From Salvator merianae (lineage: Eukaryota; Chordata; Lepidosauria; Squamata; Teiidae), in assembly GCA_003586115.2 (NCBI GenBank), contig QVOM02000112.1:105612701-105676700 (forward strand): DNA of 64,000 nucleotides, in the 5' to 3' direction. How positions within the stretch are numbered: the stretch's first letter is position 1; every line of letters starts with the position of its first letter. The translations under genes and the position numbers were made by a program. Below, one piece after another: positions 43,524 to 53,864 of this stretch. The notes beneath the pieces are model-generated. The model did no database searches, was not told the DNA's origin, and was given only the letters and a program-made list of their open reading frames with translations.

Positions 43524-44668
43524 TAGGGGTGTGCACGAAATTTCGAAGCAACGAAATTTCATACGAATTTTGTTGCTTCGCGACTTTCGCATCGAATGCA
43601 AAGTGGCATCTCCATTGCGAAAGCGAATGGCGAAAGTCCCGGCCATTTTCGCTAATTTTCGGGACCTTCGCCACTCGCCGCGAACGGCCGCTTTCGGTTT
43701 TTTTCGCTGCGAAAACTTTGAAGCCTCGAAGCTCAGTGGCTTCGTAGCCTCAAGTCTCTCTGCCTCTAGAGGTGGAAATTGTAATGCATCACATTAGGAA
43801 AGACAGTATTTTTTTAACTCTTCGCCTGCCTCACAGCGATCGCACCGCATGAGGATGAGAAACTCAGATGGCTAGGAGTTAATAAAACTTCTTTGATGGT
43901 GGTATATAGTTCTGCGGTTTGAAACAGAGGGCAAGACGAGGCGTCATTTCGCTGCTGCTCGGAAGTAGGGAGGGAGTTATTTAATCCTGCGGCTGCCTCC
44001 AGTCTTCTAAATTACGCGCTTAGCTGAAGGCAATTGCTTTGCGCGTCGCTGGCTGAGCCCGCCCGCCTCGTAGGCGAGGTAATAATTTCTGTGTCCCAAA
44101 CGATCGGCACAGACGGCAGCCAACGACGAGTCACGCCGATAAGTTAAAGTGACAGAAGTTAGCGCGCATGCGCGCACAGACATGAGCATCGAAAAGGCAT
44201 CGAAAATGACGAAAAATCAAAGCGAAAAAAATCCCTTTGCTGGCTTTCGCTTGCTTTCGCTTCTCTGGCGTATTAGCAAAATCATAGCACTTCCAAGCAA
44301 CCTCGCGATCTGCAGTGAGGAACCCCCAACGTGCCTTCGTTGCTTTGAATCCTGCTACAAACCAGCCGCCGGCTAAAAGTAAGCTCCGTGAAATTTTTAC
44401 CTTTAACAAAGCAACTTCTTAAATTAGCAACATGGACGGTCAAATATAGAAGGGACAGGGCAGGGGGATATGCGGCGTTTCCCTATAGAAAGAAGTGTTT
44501 TTGCTACTTATTTCGTTCATTTTGCACTGCCGTTTTTTTTGCGAAAATTTTCGCAGCGAAAACGAAAGTCGCCATTTTCGCGACCTCTGTTTTCGTACGA
44601 AAACGAAGCAACGGAGCTTCGATGCTTTGCGAAATGAACAGCGAAAATTCCTTTCGTGCACATCCCTA
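43524..44668. mobile_element. CpG-rich non-autonomous hAT element with 8-bp TSD
   Basis: A 1145-bp element with inverted ends TAGGGGTGTGCACGAAA and (complement) TAGGGATGTGCACGAAA, 16 of 17 identical. The 8-bp target duplication is GTGTACAC (43516-43523, 44669-44676), itself a palindrome. About 230 bases inside each end are packed with TTTCG/CGAAA words, a possible transposase-binding array of the kind found subterminally in hAT elements. The middle (43.8-44.4 kb) is CpG-rich and has GCGCGCATGCGCGC at 44161. Frames over it (including one of 300 codons that runs out at the right) are not genes. No transposase was seen. Confidence 0.88.
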
Positions 44669-44679
44669 GTGTACACATT

Positions 44680-47478
44680 TGGCACAGTCCTTGCAGTCCA
44701 TGTGGATGTTGCCCGAGACTCTTGGGATTTCTACACAGGCTGTTTAAGCCTGCATTGGGGCAGCTTCAAAAGACGGCGCACACAGGCACCTCCTCTTAAA
44801 GATGCCCAAATGTCACTTCTTTGGAAGAAGAAAACATCTCAAAAACCAAACAGAATTTCACACTCTGAAGGCAGCTTCCGTGAGACTTTTAAATTGAGCA
44901 GTTCCTCTGCCTCTCCTTGGGTGGGGAATGCCTGCTCAAAGGATGAGCCTGGATCCTGCCAGTCTGGTGTGGATCCACATAACTTTCTCACCCCTCTGTG
45001 GGGACTTCCCCCACTTAGGTTTCCAAAGGGTAAGAGGGTGGCCCAATTTATGCAGCTTCACCAGGATCCCTTCTTTTGGTCAGTTTTTGTTTTACTAGCT
45101 GAAAGAGAGAGGAGGAAGCAGAGGAAGAGCTGCAGAGCATTGTTTCAACTCTATGCTTTTCCTTCCTTTCCTTTTACGTTCATTATCAAGAATGCAGAAT
45201 GGAAAAACGTAGAAAGTAGAATGGAAAAACCACCTACAAAATGTGGCTTGAGGCTGTTTTACAAAGAGCATCCATGGTGCCCTTATGTAACAACAGCCTC
45301 TGTGCTTCTCCACCCAGGATTTCCCTTGTCAAGGAAATTGCTGACACACTTCTGGGAGACATGTCTTTCTTTTTTTTGTCTTTCTTTCTGGGTGTGAGAA
45401 TTCCAAAGAGATATGTTTTTCTGTCCTAAAGTGACTCAAGCTTCCAGAGATTTCAGACCAGGAGGCTGCCCTTCATGTGCAACTGGGATGGCATAAGCAG
45501 AATCCGGCTATAGACTTGCCTTGCCAAGAACTGCAGGTGTCAGAATCACCACCTTTAGTCCCTGCGCCCAGGAGGCAAGAAACAGGCAAAAAAGTAAAGC
45601 ATCATGCTCTTCACTTTATTTGTGATAACAGAATACAAAGGATAATTGCAAGCATTCAGGCATACAGCATTCCAAGCTATTCTCCTTCCCCACACCTCCT
45701 TACTCCATGAATTAGTAGTCATAACATCCAGGTTTTCAGGTCTTGGCCATCTGCATTCCAATTAATCATCAACAAGGGAGAACATTAGATCAGTAAGGAA
45801 AGCAAGTAGGTGTGTCTGGGACTTAAGAAGAGTCAAAGATAGCTGCGCAAAAGTGCTGACAACAGGACAGAAGAGAGTCACCAGTGGCCCCTAGTCTGTA
45901 GGCCCTGAGGAAATTCCTAGGTTTTGGGATTCTTGTTGGGAGAAAAATCAGAGGGGCACCGTTGCCTAGAGAACTCGGGTCAGGGAACAAGATGTCAGCC
46001 AACTGCATGATGAATTGGATTCAATCCAATTCAGTCCTGATTTGTCCAAATACGTACAGTGGATCTTGATTAGCAAGGGATTGCTGTTTTGCCCACATTT
46101 TCTATTCTTGCCTCCTTTTGAACTTCTCACCACTGCTGCGTACACTAGCTCCAGGGTCAGTTTCTGTGTTTTTGGCATTGGTGTTTTTGACATTGCTAGT
46201 TCTGCTGCATAGTGCACATGTTTCCCTTTTGCTGTTTTGTGGATCCAGCATCTCCTAGTCTGAGTGATTGGCTGAACTGAAGCAAAGTGAGCAAAAGTGA
46301 GCCAAACCGAGCCAAATGAAGTGCTTGCCACCTCTGTCCCTCATGCCCCAAAGCTTTAGTAAGGACAAATGTGGACTGTTCCCAGTGCAGTCAATTTGAA
46401 CTCAAACCTCCCACCAGAGAACACCATGGCAGAACAGCTGGAAGATAGCTAGCATCACAGGTCCATTGTGCCCCACTCTTATGCAAATAAACTATTCTCC
46501 TCTAGAACTCTATCTATCATTCTTGTCTAGGATACTCAAACTGCAACCCACCAAATGTTGTAGGACCATAGATCTTATGGAGGGTGTGAAGGGAGCACCT
46601 CCAGAGGCCCATGAAGATTCATAAGCTCTGGTACCCAAAGTGCCCAGAACTCTCTTGTAGAAGGAAATGATGATTTGCTGCTTACTTCTGATGTGTGATA
46701 TGCACGGCAAAGCAGGCTTTGAACTAATCTGGAATTCAACTCTTTATGGGTGAAAATAGAGATGTGTTCTTCCTTCTGCTCCACCACAATCATTCCCAGC
46801 CTAGCTAGTGAAGTGACTGTTGTATAAACCGGTGTTCAAAGATCCAGTAAAATGTTCAGGCTTTCTACATGTGTATAAGCACAAGTACAGCATTGAAGGA
46901 ACCCCATAATACCCTCAAGTCACATTTAACTCTTGGTGATTATATGAGAGCATCCATGCTGTTATAATGGGTATACAAAATGGAGGACTTTCCTTCTTCT
47001 CTTCAATAGTCTAAGTGTCCTATTTAAAAAAAATGCAAATCCCCAATCAATCATCTTTTTTTCCTGTTGTCCTATTGTCCGAATAAAGTGTGGATAGTAA
47101 AATGCCACACAGGGCATTTATGATAGTGTGAATGCACTTTGAGGAGGCAGAGTTTGTACAATCCTGCCCTCTCATGGTGCATTCAGTGCACTGGACAAAT
47201 GCAGTGCCCACATGGACTCTCATGTGTTCTGTCACCATGACTTTATAAGTGCCCCTTATGGTATTTGAATGGCAGAGCTTGTTGGTAGTCTTGCTGCTTC
47301 TATTCCAATACCATTCAAGGAGACCTACCTGTGGCCTCCTTGGTGGCCTGATCAAACACATGGGGCACTTTCCTATGTTTGATGACCTCCCTGCCCATCA
47401 ATATTCATTCTGGAGCTTCCCTGGCTGTGATCTTGATGGCTGGGGGCAGGAGGCAGCATGCAGACAGCACACTGCTAG
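44680..47478. other. Intergenic DNA, no gene seen
   Basis: Frames of 60-120 codons lack domains. A decayed CCACCAAATGTTGTAGGACC phrase lies near 46548. The minus-strand 104-codon frame at 47047-47361 is unrecognised. Confidence 0.3.
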
Positions 47479-47480
47479 TT

Positions 47481-47775
47481 GAAGAAGAAGAAGAAGAAGA
47501 AGAAGAAGAAGAAGAAGAAGAAGAGGAGGAGGAGGAGGAGGAGGAGGAGGAGGAGGAGTTGGTTTTTGTACCCTGCTTTTCTCACCCTGAGGAGACTCAA
47601 AGCAGCTGACAAACCTTCTGTTCTTCTCCCCACAACAAATACCTTGTGAGGTAGGTGAGGCTGTGAGAACTCAGAACAGAGCTGTGACAAGCTGGCTTCA
47701 TGCAGAGTGCAGACTTGAACCAGGAGAGTTCCAGATAAGAGTTTGACACGCTAACCACAAAGCTAAACTGGTTCA
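47481..47775 (-). mobile_element. tRNA-derived SINE with long (GAA)/(GAG) tail
   Basis: On the minus strand the head is GTGAACCAGTTTAGCTTTGT, then GGTTAGCGTGTC and a B box CTGGTTCAAGTC. The body ends AGCAGGGTACAAAAACCAAC. The tail seen on the + strand is about 14 GAA units (47481-47522) then about 12 GAG units (47523-47558). The same tail type occurs in the SINE at 30047-30343. The poly-Glu frame is tail sequence. Confidence 0.8.
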
Positions 47776-47779
47776 CAAA

Positions 47780-48765
47780 AGCATAACTCTTTTCTTAATT
47801 TGCAGGGGAAGAGGGCTATGCTTGTAGTGCTCTTCCCCCTTCCCATGCAGATCATGCCAGAAACTTACAAGAGCAGCATTCAGTCACCTTGTAGGGGTGC
47901 TGAAGTCATTTTTCATCTAGAACATCAAAAAGCCTTAGTCAGCTGACTAAGACAACTTAGGGTGCGTTCAGACTAGCTATTTCAGTCACCTTCTGGGCAA
48001 ATTTGACCCTGAGGGGCCAAACTGGAAATAAATAAATTCACCTTACCTTGCCTCCAAGCCTGTAATTATGTGTCCTTTCAACAGCTGGGAGAAAACAGCT
48101 CTTGGGTTGCCTTACTCTGAGCAGGGAGCGCCTGTGCCAATCACAGCCTTGAATTGCCTATTACAGCAAAGCAACCAGTAAGGCCCACAGGAACCCATTG
48201 GACAATTGGACTGACAGGGAAAGACACCAGCATACTCTTGCCAGCATCACAAAGAGTTTCCTTTTGAACTCAATTAAACAGACCGAAGGAAGCTGAAACT
48301 AAAAAAATCCTGCCTTCTTTAAATATGTACTTAAAAAGCACACTAGACTTCTTATAGTAATGCAGAGTGGGGAGATAGAGACTTGAGTTTCTTTCTTAGA
48401 ACAATTTTGTTTGTAAACAAAAAAAAACCCCTGGCAGTTAAGGAGTTAAGCAGGAGGAAACTACTTCAGCAAAGTGGCAGGGGTTTCATACCCAGTGGCC
48501 AATCAGTAAGCAGGATCCCTTGCAGTCATGGTAGGTTGCCAGTTGAAGTGAATAGGCTGTACCTTGGGTAAGTGTTTAGCCAAATATATGAATGCATGTG
48601 TTTGGAAGGCTTTTTTTCTATACGCCTAGGGATTATTTGCTCATTTTGTTCAGGCAGTTTTAAAAATCTCTAGTATGATCATACTCTAAGACCTCAAAGT
48701 TCTATCATCTGAGCTATACCAACTCTGTTAACAGAACAATCATTTTTTCCCCCGCTTCGCTAGAC
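47780..48765. other. Intergenic DNA, no gene seen
   Basis: TTAGGGTGCGTTCAGACTAG at 47958-47977 could be a MITE end without a partner. TCTATCATCTGAGCTATACCA near 48701 may be an eroded tRNA-like SINE head in reverse. Confidence 0.3.
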
Positions 48766-48768
48766 TAA

Positions 48769-48913
48769 GGGCAATTCTGCACTGACTGGTATACAGGAGC
48801 AGCAAACATACTAGGAACCTCCCACGTGCTGGTGCAGTCTAAGCGAGGCCCTGAAGGGAGGATCCTAGTATGCTTGCTGGTCTGGTATACTGGCGGCCAG
48901 CGCAGAATTGCCC
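48769..48913. mobile_element. TAA-flanked MITE, GGGCAATTCTGCACTG ends
   Basis: A 145-bp element. The left end GGGCAATTCTGCACTGACTG and the complement of the right end GGGCAATTCTGCGCTGG match. The 3-bp duplication TAA is perfect (48766-48768, 48914-48916). The arms contain CTGGTATAC and GCAAACATACTAG and their complements. TAA fits the PIF/Harbinger TWA target. A decayed relative lies at 27495. Confidence 0.85.
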
Positions 48914-48919
48914 TAAATT

Positions 48920-50270
48920 GCATCTTGAAGTTGTCTAGGGAAGACGCAATAAAAAGAAAATAAAAGAGAAAAGATCCTGAGGAATTCTTTGGTGCTCGTG
49001 AATACTAAAGGAGTCCCTAATAAAAGGATAGGGTTAATGTATTGCAACGAAACTTTCCATACGACTCTTCTTGGATAGATTCCTTCATGTATGCACCCAG
49101 ATACTAGAATATGGCAGAAATGTGTTTTGGTTGCATCACAATTGACAAGAGTCCTTAGCATTCCAGGGTCAATCACGCTGGCTTTAGCTGAACCCACCAT
49201 GGATACAAGACTTGAAGTTTCTGTGCTGAGCAACTAAGTCTAGAAGTATGTGTCCTTTCCATTTCTCACAATGTCCCAGTGTGATACTATTTATACCATA
49301 TTGCAGAAGATTTAAATACAAGTGGAGTGAAGCTACAAAGTACAGGTAGCTTTGGGTGCCACCACCAGCAGGAAAACCTGCTACTGGGGGTTAGACTGAT
49401 ACTGGAGGGAGTTTACCAGGGAGCAGCTTGCGAAGGGCCCAACCTCCTTGTGAAAGCACAATTATCAGAGGAAGAGCCTTTATTTTTTTGTAAAATCCAG
49501 GATATTTCAATCCTCCCACCCACCATCAGATGGAAACACTGAACAATAAGGTTCCGTCATTTGTAAACTTTTACTTATGCTCTGCAATTGCTTCCAGCTT
49601 GATTTCTGAGCCTTTTTTTGTTCATTCTTCCAACATGGGCTTCTGTTTACTTGGGCTTTGAAAGAATAGTTTAGTGTGAATATCTGCATTATGTAATGTG
49701 GCAGCTGTGGGTGGGTTGTTGGCAAGGAGGATTGAAGCTAGACCTCTGGACCTAACATCAGAAGCCTTTTCTTTCTAGGAGCAAAAAACAAGCCCTGTAG
49801 CAAATTCACAAAGCATCCTCTCTGACCCCGATTCCAGATATACATACTTAATAACATGGAGCAACATTACCACTCTATAAGTACTCTGATTATGGAAACA
49901 AAAGCAATCTGCATTAAAAAGATTTTGTGACTGCACCATAAATAGAACGCATTCTGCGCATTACATCATGTATACTTACTGCAAATGCTGTATGTACTTA
50001 AATCAGATATTTTAGTTCTCTTAAAATGTTCATAAATGGCAGTAATTAAACATTATTGACATATTAACTTTGAACTGAGTAAATGAAATTCTGTTGATGC
50101 TCACTGAATGGCGTGTATGAAAGTGTTTCTAAAGGGACAGTTTAAATCTTGCAGTCTTGAGGAGATGGCTTTAATGCCAAAAGTAAAAAGCCCAAGGTGG
50201 TATCTGTCTTCTGTCCCCCTGATCTGAAAAATGTCAATGTCTTGGTGCAAATTATTTCAGAGCTACAGTG
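48920..50270. other. Intergenic DNA, no gene seen
   Basis: The 49850-50130 stretch is AT-rich and repeat-free, with GGCAGTAATTAAACATTATT; it might be conserved non-coding sequence. The frames lack motifs. Confidence 0.3.
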
Positions 50271-50286
50271 TCTGCAGGACTAATGC

Positions 50287-50478
50287 CAGCAGTGGCCTGT
50301 TGCTTTAAGGGCGGGTGTTCGGAATCCACAGGAAGGGGGCAATTGCTGTTTGTGGGGCCTCTGGGCCACTGGACTGTTGCAGCTGCAACAGTACGGTGGC
50401 CCGGAGGTCCCACAAACAGCAGTCACCCCCTTCCTGTGGGTTCCGAACACCCACCCTTAAAGCGACAGGCCGTCGCTG
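50287..50478. mobile_element. Palindromic hAT MITE, copy 5
   Basis: A 192-bp element starting CAGCAGTGGCCTGTTGCTTT and ending in the complement of CAGCGACGGCCTGTCGCTTT. The duplication is ACTAATGC against ACTAAAAC (50279-50286, 50479-50486), 6 of 8. The apex ACTGTTGCAGCTGCAACAGT (50371-50390) is a perfect palindrome. Confidence 0.82.
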
Positions 50479-50486
50479 ACTAAAAC

Positions 50487-50946
50487 CCTCTCTGCACTGG
50501 ACTAATATCTTGGCCCACAGAACAGATGTTTGCGCACTGGATCAGTTTTCTGGAAGCCACATCCTCCAGAAGACCAGGTCATGGAGCAAGATATAGTGCA
50601 GCAGACTACTTCAGTCTGCTGGACCATGAGGAGCCTGCAGACAGCACACCTCCATGGTACCATGCCCAGTGTACCATGTCCAGACCCATTATGGCCGGGT
50701 ACCTGGACGTGGTGCTGGAACTGTGCAGTTTCTGTGCGTGCACCTGAAAAAGTCTCAGCTGGCAACTCTGGAGGCCAGGAACTTTCATTCCTGCCCTTTG
50801 CAACTGGTCTGGTTTGGTCTATTTGCCATGCAGACTACCCTAAAGCGGCCCAGTGGCAACCTGCTTCAGCTTAGGACAGGTTGCCTGTTCTGAAATGAAG
50901 TGGCCCTTTGCAGCACAGGATAGCTTTGTCCTGTGCAGAATGCCCC
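50487..50946. mobile_element. GGGCC-family-like element beside hAT copy 5
   Basis: AAACCCTCTCTGCACTGGAC at the left and CCTGTGCAGAATGCCCCC at the right are weak inverted ends. Interior hairpin patches include CTGGTCATGGAG/TCCAGAAGACCAGG and TGGTACCATG. GGCCAGGAACTTTCATTCCTG is shared with 42.4 kb. Boundaries are approximate. Confidence 0.45.
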
Positions 50947-50949
50947 CAA

Positions 50950-51600
50950 ATTCTAGAAGAGGTCTAAGAAACAGCTTGGACCTCAAACTATCCCAATCCT
51001 CCAACACATGCTGATAACGGAGGGAGTTCAGACCAATTATCTTCCTGAAACCTTTGGCAAGAGAGATCTTTTTTTCCCAATGTATCATTAGCAAGAGTCA
51101 CACAGCAGGCTGAAGAGTGCAGCACTCTTCTTCCTGTGCATTAAGAGGAATGCTATGATGGTAGCACTCTTCCTGAGACAGCAGCGTGCACACCTGATGC
51201 TGCCCTGGTTGCACTGCATCACAGCTGGGGAAGTTCTCCAGCTGTAATGCTGCTGATTGGGGGTGTTCGACAATAGACAGGATGCCTAGCTGGTCTGTAC
51301 AGTTCGAAGACCAGACAGGCTGACATCATGGCAGCAGAGCCACCAACTGCAGAAATAAGCACTGTAGAGCACTTACTCCTGCTTTGCCGTTCAAGTGCTC
51401 TAAGGGGTGCTTATGGCAGGATGGTGCCTGAATGAATGTGGATTCATTCTTGTCCAGTAAGGCATGTGGGAGCAAGTACTGGTGATCCCTGCACCTTCAC
51501 GACATGTCCAGGGTGCCATAAAGGTGCTGGGGAAAAATTGCCTTTGGACACGTTTGTGCTGTTTTCTTGGCAGATATCTAAGAGTTTTGTCATTACTTTC
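50950..51600. other. Intergenic DNA, no gene seen
   Basis: No recognised repeat or domain. Confidence 0.3.
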
Positions 51601-51610
51601 TTCTCAGAAA

Positions 51611-51690
51611 AAGTTCAGGATCAAACCTGCAACTCTCAGCTTTCCAGGCAGTTGCTCTATCCCTGAGTTATAGCTCCTCCCTCTTCCCCA
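51611..51690 (-). mobile_element. tRNA-headed SINE fragment, reverse orientation
   Basis: The complement reads GAGGAGCTATAACTCAGGGA, TAGAGCAACTGCCTGGAAAG and GCAGGTTTGATCCTGAAC, giving A and B boxes like those of the copies at 15.6 and 31.3 kb. Confidence 0.6.
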
Positions 51691-51712
51691 AGTATGCATG
51701 GCAGTAAGACTT

Positions 51713-52016
51713 TGGCCCTGTTTGCACTTTGGCCTAGCATGCATCAAGAACACTTGCAAGCCATGTGCGTCCACACTTTGTGGAGGCCCAAGGAGCCAGG
51801 AGCCGGCTACAACCTCTCCCGATCGCGGATGCTTCTGGAGCACTAATTAGTGCTCCACAACCTTACCAGTAGGTGATACTCACCTTCTGGTAAGGTGCGT
51901 TCAGGGCATTTAGCTGATTGTGCCTGCATGCACCTGTGCGCTGCATGGGCCTGCAAGTTGCCATGAGAGTGGTAGTTAGCTTCAGGTGAGGTTTCCAGCC
52001 ATGCAATGCAAACAGT
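51713..52016. mobile_element. Partial GGGCC-family element
   Basis: The left end GGCCCTGTTTGCACTTTGG has no clear right end before the next element starts at 52017. It holds a perfect 20-bp palindrome at 51837-51856 (centre CTAATTAG) and a hairpin CCTTACCAG/CTGGTAAGG at about 51862-51896. Confidence 0.5.
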
Positions 52017-53158
52017 GGGCCTGTTCGCACTTCCCATACTAGAATGGACTAATTAACCCATTCTAGTGTGGAACAGACCCCATCGCGCAGACTCCGTCTG
52101 CACTATGGGGCCTGAAAACTTGTCTTAGGCTGGATAATGGCGTTCGCGAGTGCGGTGGGCAATGGGGCCTACCCCTTCACACGGGCCCAAATGGGCCTGC
52201 GTGAGGCCGCAGTCGGGCCCACGCCGCCGCAATCAGGCGTGGAACACCGGATGGGGCCACGTTGCGCCTCATCTGGCGTTTCGGTGCCTGATCGTGGGCA
52301 CGAAGGGCGGTTGCCGCGGCAATGACCGGCAGGCATCAGGCTGCTGCCATGACGACTGGGAGGCCCACGCAGCGCACAAGCTGATCACGCAGTTCACGCA
52401 TGCACACTGGGCCTCTCCCCCCACCACAGCACGATCGGGCCTTCCCGATCGGGCCCGCGGGACCCCAACTGGGCGCGCCCGGTCTGATTGGGGTGGCCTG
52501 ATCACCCCAATGAGACCAGGCAGCTCGATCAGGGCACCCCGGGCCCGATTGGGAAGGCCCGATCGCGCTACAGGTGAGAGAGGCCCAGTGCGCACGCGCG
52601 AGCCGCCTCATTGGCGTGAGCGCTGCGCGGGCCTCCTGGTTGCCATGGCAGCGGCCTGACACCTGCGGGACGTTGCCGCGGTGATTGCCCTTCGTGCCCG
52701 CAATCAGGCACTGAAACGCCAGATGGGGCACAGCGCGGCCCCATCCGGCGTCCTAGGCCCGATCACGGCAGCGTAGGCCCATGCGGAGGGGTAGGCCCCA
52801 TTGCCCATCATGCATTGCATGATGGCAAGATAACGCATGCATGATGGGTGGGCTGGGCTGATCGCCCGGAAGATGGCTGTCGCTGTCGTAGACAAGGTAG
52901 GTGCGAACGAATTCTCACCTGAAGCTCACTTTGAGCTTCAGGTGAGGATTCGGACACCTTTTTACTTGTCTGGCGGTAGTAGGGATCGGCAGCGGATGAG
53001 GTCTGCTGCCAGTCGCTACGGCCGTCCTTTGGTGCGAATGAACTTGTCTAGTGAGCGTTCTTAATGCTGGACATTGCCCAGTGCCCATGCTACATGGTGT
53101 ATTCTACCATAGAATGGGATCTTTATCCCATTCTAAGGTGGAAAGTGCGAAAAGGCCC
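52017..53158. mobile_element. Large CpG-rich fold-back GGGCC element
   Basis: The left end GGGCCTGTTCGCACTTCCC and the complement of the right end GGGCCTTTTCGCACTTTCC match. Subterminal hairpins are at 52031-52073 (ACTAGAATGG stem) and about 53103-53145 (AGAATGGGAT stem). The core 52157-52805 is itself a giant inverted repeat, with GGCAATGGGGCCTACCCC at the left and its complement at the right. It is dense in CpG and GATCGGGC/GCCCGATC words. Flanking triplets are AGT and ATT. Frames of 60-169 codons here are not genes. Confidence 0.7.
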
Positions 53159-53336
53159 ATTATTTTCTAGACAATCTTCATTCTCGAAATGGTTAGTGAT
53201 AATGGTAGCCTATGCAGTTGTTTTCCAGAATGCTTCTGTCTGTGTATCTTGTTCTTACCTGCTTTGGAAGTTATATTTGCCCAAAAATATAAAGGAACAA
53301 GTGCCGTCTGCTATGAAGTACAGACCCTTCCAGTTA

Positions 53337-53600
53337 AGAACATAAGAGAAGCCCTGCTGGATCAGGCCATAGCCCATCTAGTATAGCATCCTGTCTCACC
53401 AATTGCTTCTGGGCATTCTCAAGCAGAAGATGAAGGCAAAAACTTCACTTGCTTTCAACTCCCTGCAAATGTCTTCTAAAGGCATCCTGCCTGTCTCTTC
53501 AACCTGGAGGCAGTACCTAGGCATCCATTCTAGTGGCCATTGATATACCTGATCTCCATAAATTTATCTAACCCTTCCTTAAAGCTATCCAGACTGGTTG
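53337..53600 (+). mobile_element. CATAAGA-type repeat, copy 4
   Basis: AGAACATAAGAGAAGCCCTG and CTGGATCAGGCCATAGCCCA, then CACCAATTGCTTCTGGGCAT, running to CTGATCTCCATAAATTTATC. It faces an inverted copy at 53690-53862. Confidence 0.65.
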
Positions 53601-53689
53601 CTGTCACTACCTCTTCAACTTTCCAGTTCAACTTTCAGCCTCTCTATTTAATCCAGGATGCCCATATTGGATTCTGGAGAGACAGGCAA

Positions 53690-53862
53690 GGTGCCTCTAA
53701 CAGCCATTTGCAGGGAGTCAAGAGCAGGTGAAGGTTTTACCTTTTATTCTGCTTGAGAATCCCCAGAAGCCATTGGTGGGTCATTGTGTTAGTCAGGATG
53801 CTGGACTAGATGGACCACGGCCTGATCCAACAGGGCTCCCCTTTATGTTTTTAGGTTCTTAT
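53690..53862 (-). mobile_element. CATAAGA-type repeat, copy 5 (inverted)
   Basis: The complement of the head of the previous copy: GAATCCCCAGAAGCCATTGG, GATGCTGGACTAGATGG and GGCCTGATCCAACAGGGCTC. It starts inside a tract with GCCATTTGCAGGGAGTCAAG. Confidence 0.65.
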
Positions 53863-53864
53863 TC

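Noticed and set aside
44495..45397. 300-codon + strand frame
   Set aside because: Begins inside the hAT element and runs into unique DNA; no domain. Length is explained by chance and repeat composition.
47379..47609. Poly-glutamate frame
   Set aside because: It is the (GAA)/(GAG) tail of a SINE.
52150..52659. 169-codon GC-rich frame as a gene
   Set aside because: Lies in a giant inverted repeat inside a transposon, with mirror frames on the other strand.
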